From the NCBI GenBank assembly GCA_019115425.1, contig DXDO01000106.1, positions 1 to 9,127 on the forward strand: a stretch of 9,127 nucleotides of DNA, given 5' to 3'. The notes under the pieces are model-generated. The model was not told the DNA's origin. It made no database searches and was given only the letters and a program-made list of their open reading frames with translations. Below, one piece after another: positions 6,296 through 9,127 of this stretch (position 1 is its first letter; each line of letters opens with the position of its first letter). A program made the translations under genes and the position numbers. The DNA is from Candidatus Agathobaculum merdigallinarum (GTDB lineage: Bacteria > Bacillota > Clostridia > Oscillospirales > Butyricicoccaceae).

Positions 6296-6412
6296 TTAGG
6301 CAGCCGCCAACTCCTCAAGCGCCTCCTGTTTGTTATCGGCGGAAAACAGAAACGCGCCGTTTTCATCATATACCTCAATGTGTCCGTTTACATATTCGAT
6401 CGAGTAGCCCAT
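6296..6412 (-). CDS. small hypothetical protein (38 aa)
   Basis: The minus-strand ATG at 6412 is preceded by a near-ideal AAGGAGG at 8-nt spacing, and the frame ends in TAA at 6296. The peptide begins MGYSIEYVNGHIEVYDENGA and continues FLFSADNKQEALEELAAA. It looks like a small soluble fold: two short strands joined by a DENG turn, then a charged C-terminal helix. There is no signal peptide, membrane segment or cysteine. I do not recognise a named family. It lies 62 nt after the WYL regulator gene on the same strand and just outside the hairpin element, so it is probably the last gene of the macro-WYL operon or has its own start. A perfect 11-bp hairpin directly before the ribosome binding site may control its translation. 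No function is assigned. Confidence 0.65.
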   Translation of the reverse strand: MGYSIEYVNGHIEVYDENGAFLFSADNKQEALEELAAA

Positions 6413-6424
6413 ATTCGGTTCCTC

Positions 6425-6457
6425 CTTCTTTTGATGGATTTATTTTATCAAAAGAAG
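6425..6457 (-). promoter_or_regulatory. 11-bp hairpin before the small ORF's ribosome binding site
   Basis: CTTCTTTTGAT (6425-6435) and ATCAAAAGAAG (6447-6457) form a perfect 11-bp stem with an 11-nt AT-rich loop. On the minus-strand transcript its 3' arm runs into the AAGGAGG site (6427-6421), so folding could partly mask translation of the 38-aa gene. The loop region also contains a weak GATAAAAT promoter-like sequence. There is no T-run on the minus strand, so it is not an obvious terminator of the regulator gene. Confidence 0.45.
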
Positions 6458-6474
6458 AGTCCGATAATAGGGAC

Positions 6475-7470
6475 TTACTCGATCATATCCCGAAGCTGCT
6501 GCTGGAAAGCAGCGCGAACGTCCGTCGGCTCCATGATCTGCACTGCTCCGCCAAGGCCGAAAACCCACGAGAAAAACTGGGGGCTGACGGCAACTGACAC
6601 TTGAACGAAAAAATGCTCCTCGTCCAGATAGCGCACCATCAGGTCTGCGCCAAAGCGGTCGCGGATAACGCCAATAAAACGGTTTTCACATCGCAGGCGC
6701 ACGTTTTTTTCTTCGCCGGAGAACATGCCGAACATTTTGCGCGAATAGGACGCAATGTTGAGGTCGTGGAATAGCTGCTGGCCTTCGCGGCGGTTTTCGG
6801 TCAGAGAGATGTGCTCCATTTTATCCACACGGTAGTGACGGATAGAATTGGATGCACCATCGTAGGCAATCATGTAATAATTTTCATCATCCCAGGTCAG
6901 CGCCCATGGACTGACCTGATACAGAGCGCCGCCTTTTCGATAGCGCTTTTGGATACGCTGTTCGCTGGTAAAGTCGAGTATCCACTCGAAATACTGGAAT
7001 GTGATCTGTACACCTGCCGAAATTGCACTGTGCAGCGTATCGATATTATAATAAATACTCTCATTTATCGTTTTGATACGATCAGAAACATAGACCTGAC
7101 GCTGCAAAGCACGTGCCTGCGCTTCGCTGGCAAGTGATTCAACTTTTTTGATCAGTTCATTTGACTTTTTTTCTGTAATGAACCGTGAGCACTGGATCGC
7201 ATCCACCAGAAGTTTCAGCTCCGCCAATTCGAAATCGCGCGAAGCGACATAGTATCCGCCGCCGGGACCGCGCTGCAGCATAACATCCAGCCCAAAATCC
7301 TGTAATGCGGCAATGTCTGAATAGATGCTTTTGCGTTCTGCCTCAATGCCGCAGCGGGCCAGAGCAGCAAGCAGGTCTTCCATGCCAAGTTTGTGCTCTT
7401 CATCGGTCTTTTGCAGCAAAATTTGATACAAATACAGAAGTTTGAGCTTTTGATTCGGATTTTTAGCCAT
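6475..7470 (-). CDS. WYL-domain transcriptional regulator
   Basis: This 331-aa protein has the YafY-type layout: an N-terminal winged helix (about 1-75, with ERKSIYSDIAALQDFG at 45-60 and GPGGGYYV at 68-75), a WYL domain (about 145-220) and a C-terminal WCX extension (about 255-331). The WYL core is recognisable in YQVSPWALTWDDENYYMIAY (184-203) and the basic RHYRVDKM (211-218). The name-giving Trp-Tyr-Leu is Tyr-Tyr-Met here (198-200). Family members bind nucleic acid or nucleotide ligands through the WYL domain and often control stress, DNA-damage or defence genes. I chose ATG 7470 because GGAG sits 7 nt upstream; the ATG at 7476 is too close to that site. The open frame further upstream only shadows the macro gene. 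It overlaps the macro-domain gene by 8 nt. Its targets are unknown and autoregulation is possible. Confidence 0.9.
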   Translation of the reverse strand: MAKNPNQKLKLLYLYQILLQKTDEEHKLGMEDLLAALARCGIEAERKSIYSDIAALQDFGLDVMLQRGPGGGYYVASRDFELAELKLLVDAIQCSRFITEKKSNELIKKVESLASEAQARALQRQVYVSDRIKTINESIYYNIDTLHSAISAGVQITFQYFEWILDFTSEQRIQKRYRKGGALYQVSPWALTWDDENYYMIAYDGASNSIRHYRVDKMEHISLTENRREGQQLFHDLNIASYSRKMFGMFSGEEKNVRLRCENRFIGVIRDRFGADLMVRYLDEEHFFVQVSVAVSPQFFSWVFGLGGAVQIMEPTDVRAAFQQQLRDMIE

Positions 7471-7987
7471 TGGCATGCTCCGTTTCCGCAAGCGCAGCCT
7501 GATAGGCAGCGAGAGTTGTGCTGTCAAAGCAAACCACGGCGACAGATTCGATCTCATCATGCGCGGCAAGGTATTGCAGAATGGTGTGGATGGCAATGCG
7601 CGACGCCCGCTCAATTGGAAAACGGTATACCCCAGTGCTGATCGAGGGGAAGGCAAGCGTTTTGCAGCCGAGTTTGGACGCGATGGTCAGACAGTTCCGG
7701 TAGCAGTTGGCGAGCAGCGCATCTTCATTCGATTTGCCGCCATGCCAAATCGGACCCGGCGTATGGATGACATAACGGCAGGGAAGGCGGTAGGCGCGGG
7801 TTGCCTTGGCCTCGCCGGTTTCGCAGCCGCCGAGCGTGCGGCATTCTGCCAGAAGTTCCGGCCCAGCCGCGCGGTGGATGGCCCCGTCTACACCGCCGCC
7901 GCCCAGAAGAGAGGTGTTTGCCGCGTTGACAATCGCATCGGTTGCACATTGGGTAATATCACCCAGGATGATTTTCAGGCGTTCCAT
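7463..7987 (-). CDS. macro-domain protein (ADP-ribose / O-acetyl-ADP-ribose hydrolase family)
   Basis: This 174-aa protein is a single macro domain of the YmdB/MacroD-like type, which binds ADP-ribose and typically removes O-acetyl or protein-linked ADP-ribose. Visible motifs are GDITQCATDAIVNAAN (9-24), GGGGVDGAIHRAAG (29-42) with the presumed catalytic pair N24 and D34, HTPGPIWHGG (75-84), and the phosphate-binding loop PSISTGVYRFP (114-124). Length is normal for a single-domain member, and no signal or membrane segment is present, so it should be cytoplasmic. The ATG at 7987 has GAGGGG just upstream; frames starting at 8005 or 8050 lack such a site and precede or overlap the promoter. It is the first gene before the WYL regulator and has a good promoter of its own. 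No ADP-ribosyltransferase partner is visible here. YmdB-like activity is inferred from family membership. Confidence 0.93.
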   Translation of the reverse strand: MERLKIILGDITQCATDAIVNAANTSLLGGGGVDGAIHRAAGPELLAECRTLGGCETGEAKATRAYRLPCRYVIHTPGPIWHGGKSNEDALLANCYRNCLTIASKLGCKTLAFPSISTGVYRFPIERASRIAIHTILQYLAAHDEIESVAVVCFDSTTLAAYQAALAETEHANG

Positions 7988-8001
7988 AGCGTCCCCTCTT
8001 T

Positions 8002-8016
8002 CCATAGGATTTATGG
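8002..8016. promoter_or_regulatory. possible operator in the macro-WYL leader
   Basis: CCATA (8002-8006) and TATGG (8012-8016) form an inverted repeat with a 5-nt centre, and ATAAATCC occurs twice in tandem on the minus strand. The site lies just downstream of the minus-strand -10 box, where a bound repressor would block the macro-WYL operon. The link to the WYL protein is inference. Confidence 0.25.
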
Positions 8017-8021
8017 GATTT

Positions 8022-8050
8022 ATTATACGCTGCCGTGCTGAAAAATGCAA
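8022..8050 (-). promoter_or_regulatory. macro-WYL operon promoter
   Basis: On the minus strand TTGCAT (8050-8045), a 17-nt spacer and a perfect TATAAT (8027-8022) form a good sigma-A-type promoter. Transcription would start near 8015, about 28 nt before the macro gene's ATG. Confidence 0.7.
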
Positions 8051-8052
8051 GT

Positions 8053-8081
8053 TTGACGGAAAGGGGACAAGGCGGTATAAT
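8053..8081 (+). promoter_or_regulatory. promoter of the tyrosine recombinase gene
   Basis: TTGACG (8053-8058), a 17-nt spacer and a perfect TATAAT (8076-8081) form a near-consensus sigma-A-type promoter. The start would lie near 8088, so the leader is about 25 nt and includes AAGGAGG just before the gene. Its -35 box is 2 bp from the divergent minus-strand -35 box. Confidence 0.75.
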
Positions 8082-8112
8082 GATGTCAGTTGATAAAAAG
8101 GAGGCCGTACCG

Positions 8113-9127
8113 ATGGAAAAGCCTATGTCGGAATACGCTGCGGATGCGCCGCGCGTCCTGCGCGATTTCCTGACCTATATTTCGACCATACAGGGAAAGT
8201 CTGCGAAAACCGCGCATGAATATTACCTCGACCTGCGGCTGTTTTTTCGGGTAGTTAAGTATAACAAGCGGCTCGTGCCAAAAGATATGCCGATCGATCA
8301 AATACCGATCGAGGATATTGATATCGAATTTCTGCAGGATATTACCTTGTCTGACGCCTACGATTATCTGGAATATATGTCTGGGGAACGTCCGACCCAG
8401 CAGAACAGCACTTTGACCGATTACGGTTTGAACAGCACCTCACGTGCGCGTAAAGTTTCCGCGATTCGCGCTTTTTTTCGCTATTTGACCGATAAAAAGC
8501 ACGTGTTGGAGGTGAATCCGGTCAGCAATCTGGAATCACCGACTATCCGCAAGTCGCTGCCGGTCTATTTGACGACGGACGATAGTGTGCGCCTGCTCGA
8601 AGCCGTGCAGGGTGAATACGCGGAGCGGGATTACTGTATCCTGACCCTGTTCCTGAACTGTGGCCTGCGCGTTTCCGAGCTGGTGGGACTGAACCTGTCG
8701 GATTTCCAGGGGGATACCGTGCGTGTGCTCGGCAAGGGAAACAAGGAACGAACGGTATACCTCAACGATGCCTGTCAGGCTGCGCTGGAAAATTATTTGC
8801 CCAAGCGGCTGACCCCGCATGAGCGGGATAAAAACGCGCTGTTTATCAGCCGCAACCGCAACCGTATCAATGTTCAGACCGTCAAATGGCTGGTCAAAAA
8901 ATATCTGGGGCAGGCAGGGTTGGATACACAGAAATATTCCGCGCACAAGCTGCGCCACACAGCGGCGACGCTGATGTATCAGAACGGTGTGGATATCCGC
9001 ACATTGCAAAATATCCTGGGACATACCAGCGTCAATACGACCATGATTTACACCCATATTGAGGACAGCAGCCTGCGTGAGGCGGCGGCAAAGAACCCGC
9101 TGGCATCAGTCAAGCCGCATCTAAAAG
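8113..9127 (+). CDS. Xer-type tyrosine recombinase (3' end outside window)
   Basis: This site-specific recombinase belongs to the XerC/XerD-like tyrosine integrase family; 338 codons are visible with no stop. The N-terminal core-binding (SAM-like) domain spans about 1-140 and the catalytic domain about 150-325. All six catalytic residues are present: R186 (CGLRVSEL), K208 (GKGNKE), H278 and R281 (HKLRHT), H304 (LGHTSVNTT) and the nucleophile Y313 (IYTHI). R186 is 38 residues later than Arg148 of E. coli XerD, reflecting an insert around residues 54-108 (an acidic PIDQIPIEDID stretch and a polar loop) that links the helices of the N-terminal domain. The start has AAGGAGG at 8-nt spacing and a strong promoter. 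The chain already extends past the last conserved helix, so little is missing. A chromosome-dimer (Xer) role is plausible, but a mobile-element integrase cannot be excluded. Confidence 0.9.
   Translation, partial: MEKPMSEYAADAPRVLRDFLTYISTIQGKSAKTAHEYYLDLRLFFRVVKYNKRLVPKDMPIDQIPIEDIDIEFLQDITLSDAYDYLEYMSGERPTQQNSTLTDYGLNSTSRARKVSAIRAFFRYLTDKKHVLEVNPVSNLESPTIRKSLPVYLTTDDSVRLLEAVQGEYAERDYCILTLFLNCGLRVSELVGLNLSDFQGDTVRVLGKGNKERTVYLNDACQAALENYLPKRLTPHERDKNALFISRNRNRINVQTVKWLVKKYLGQAGLDTQKYSAHKLRHTAATLMYQNGVDIRTLQNILGHTSVNTTMIYTHIEDSSLREAAAKNPLASVKPHLK

Noticed and set aside
6164..6604. 146-aa plus-strand open frame
   Set aside because: It crosses the hairpin element, then runs antisense through the 38-aa gene and the end of the WYL gene. 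It has no ribosome binding site and no family resemblance.
7471..7656. Longer start for the WYL regulator
   Set aside because: It lies entirely within the macro-domain gene in another frame. The ATG at 7470 with GGAG at 7 nt gives the normal family N-terminus.
7988..8050. 21-residue N-terminal extension of the macro protein
   Set aside because: It starts upstream of the -10 box, has no ribosome binding site, and does not resemble macro domains.
8290..8312. Direct repeat CCGATCGA twice, 15 bp apart
   Set aside because: It is in frame within the recombinase gene and encodes PID and PIE in an acidic linker; most likely a coding coincidence.
1..9127. CRISPR array, tRNA or rRNA
   Set aside because: No regularly spaced repeats, no tRNA-like cloverleaf with T-arm consensus, and no rRNA signatures were seen on either strand.

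Overview
The window looks like chromosomal DNA from an anaerobic gut-type Clostridia (Bacillota), most likely near the Oscillospiraceae/Butyricicoccaceae. The reasons are strong GGAGG-type ribosome binding sites with 5-10 nt spacing, tightly overlapping genes, moderate-to-high GC coding DNA with AT-rich promoters, a two-part B12-dependent methionine synthase, an oxygen-sensitive radical SAM enzyme, and a hairpin-rich intergenic element of a kind I recall from such genomes. Placement below class level is inference.

Left part (1-1978, minus strand): a radical SAM protein of the PflA-like PflX/COG1313 type is followed by thiD (HMP/HMP-P kinase, thiamine pyrimidine branch) with a 16-nt overlap, so the two are probably co-transcribed and translationally coupled. 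Past thiD, positions 1-287 hold no long gene. They contain, on the minus strand, an extended -10 promoter, a 20-codon mini-ORF with a good ribosome binding site, and a hairpin plus T-tract that buries that site. This could be the thiD terminator or the leader of a gene beyond the left edge.

Centre (2004-5958, plus strand): divergent promoters separate the radical SAM gene from a methionine operon. metF (5,10-methylene-THF reductase) is joined by an ATGA overlap to a free-standing MetH reactivation-domain protein, and metH itself follows after 6 nt. MetF makes methyl-THF, MetH passes the methyl group through cobalamin to homocysteine, and the small protein presumably repairs oxidised cob(II)alamin using SAM, a job done by the C-terminal domain of one-piece MetH enzymes. 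The metF leader is only about 25 nt long, too short for a SAM or cobalamin riboswitch.

Intergenic region (5959-6295): four bases after the metH stop begins a 321-bp, MITE-like, non-coding element. It has 42-nt imperfect terminal inverted repeats and is filled almost end to end with consecutive hairpins. One internal hairpin (6104-6132) is a convincing bidirectional terminator for the two converging operons.

Right part (6296-7987, minus strand): a macro-domain protein, a WYL-domain regulator (8-nt overlap) and a 38-aa protein form a probable operon. The small gene has a strong ribosome binding site preceded by a perfect 11-bp hairpin. Divergent from it, with -35 boxes only 2 bp apart, a plus-strand Xer-type tyrosine recombinase with all six catalytic residues runs off the right edge, probably a few codons short of its end.

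No tRNA, rRNA, CRISPR array or transposase gene was seen. No complete novel system is evident. The most unusual items are the hairpin-chain element, the macro/WYL/small-protein operon and the radical SAM-ThiD pair.
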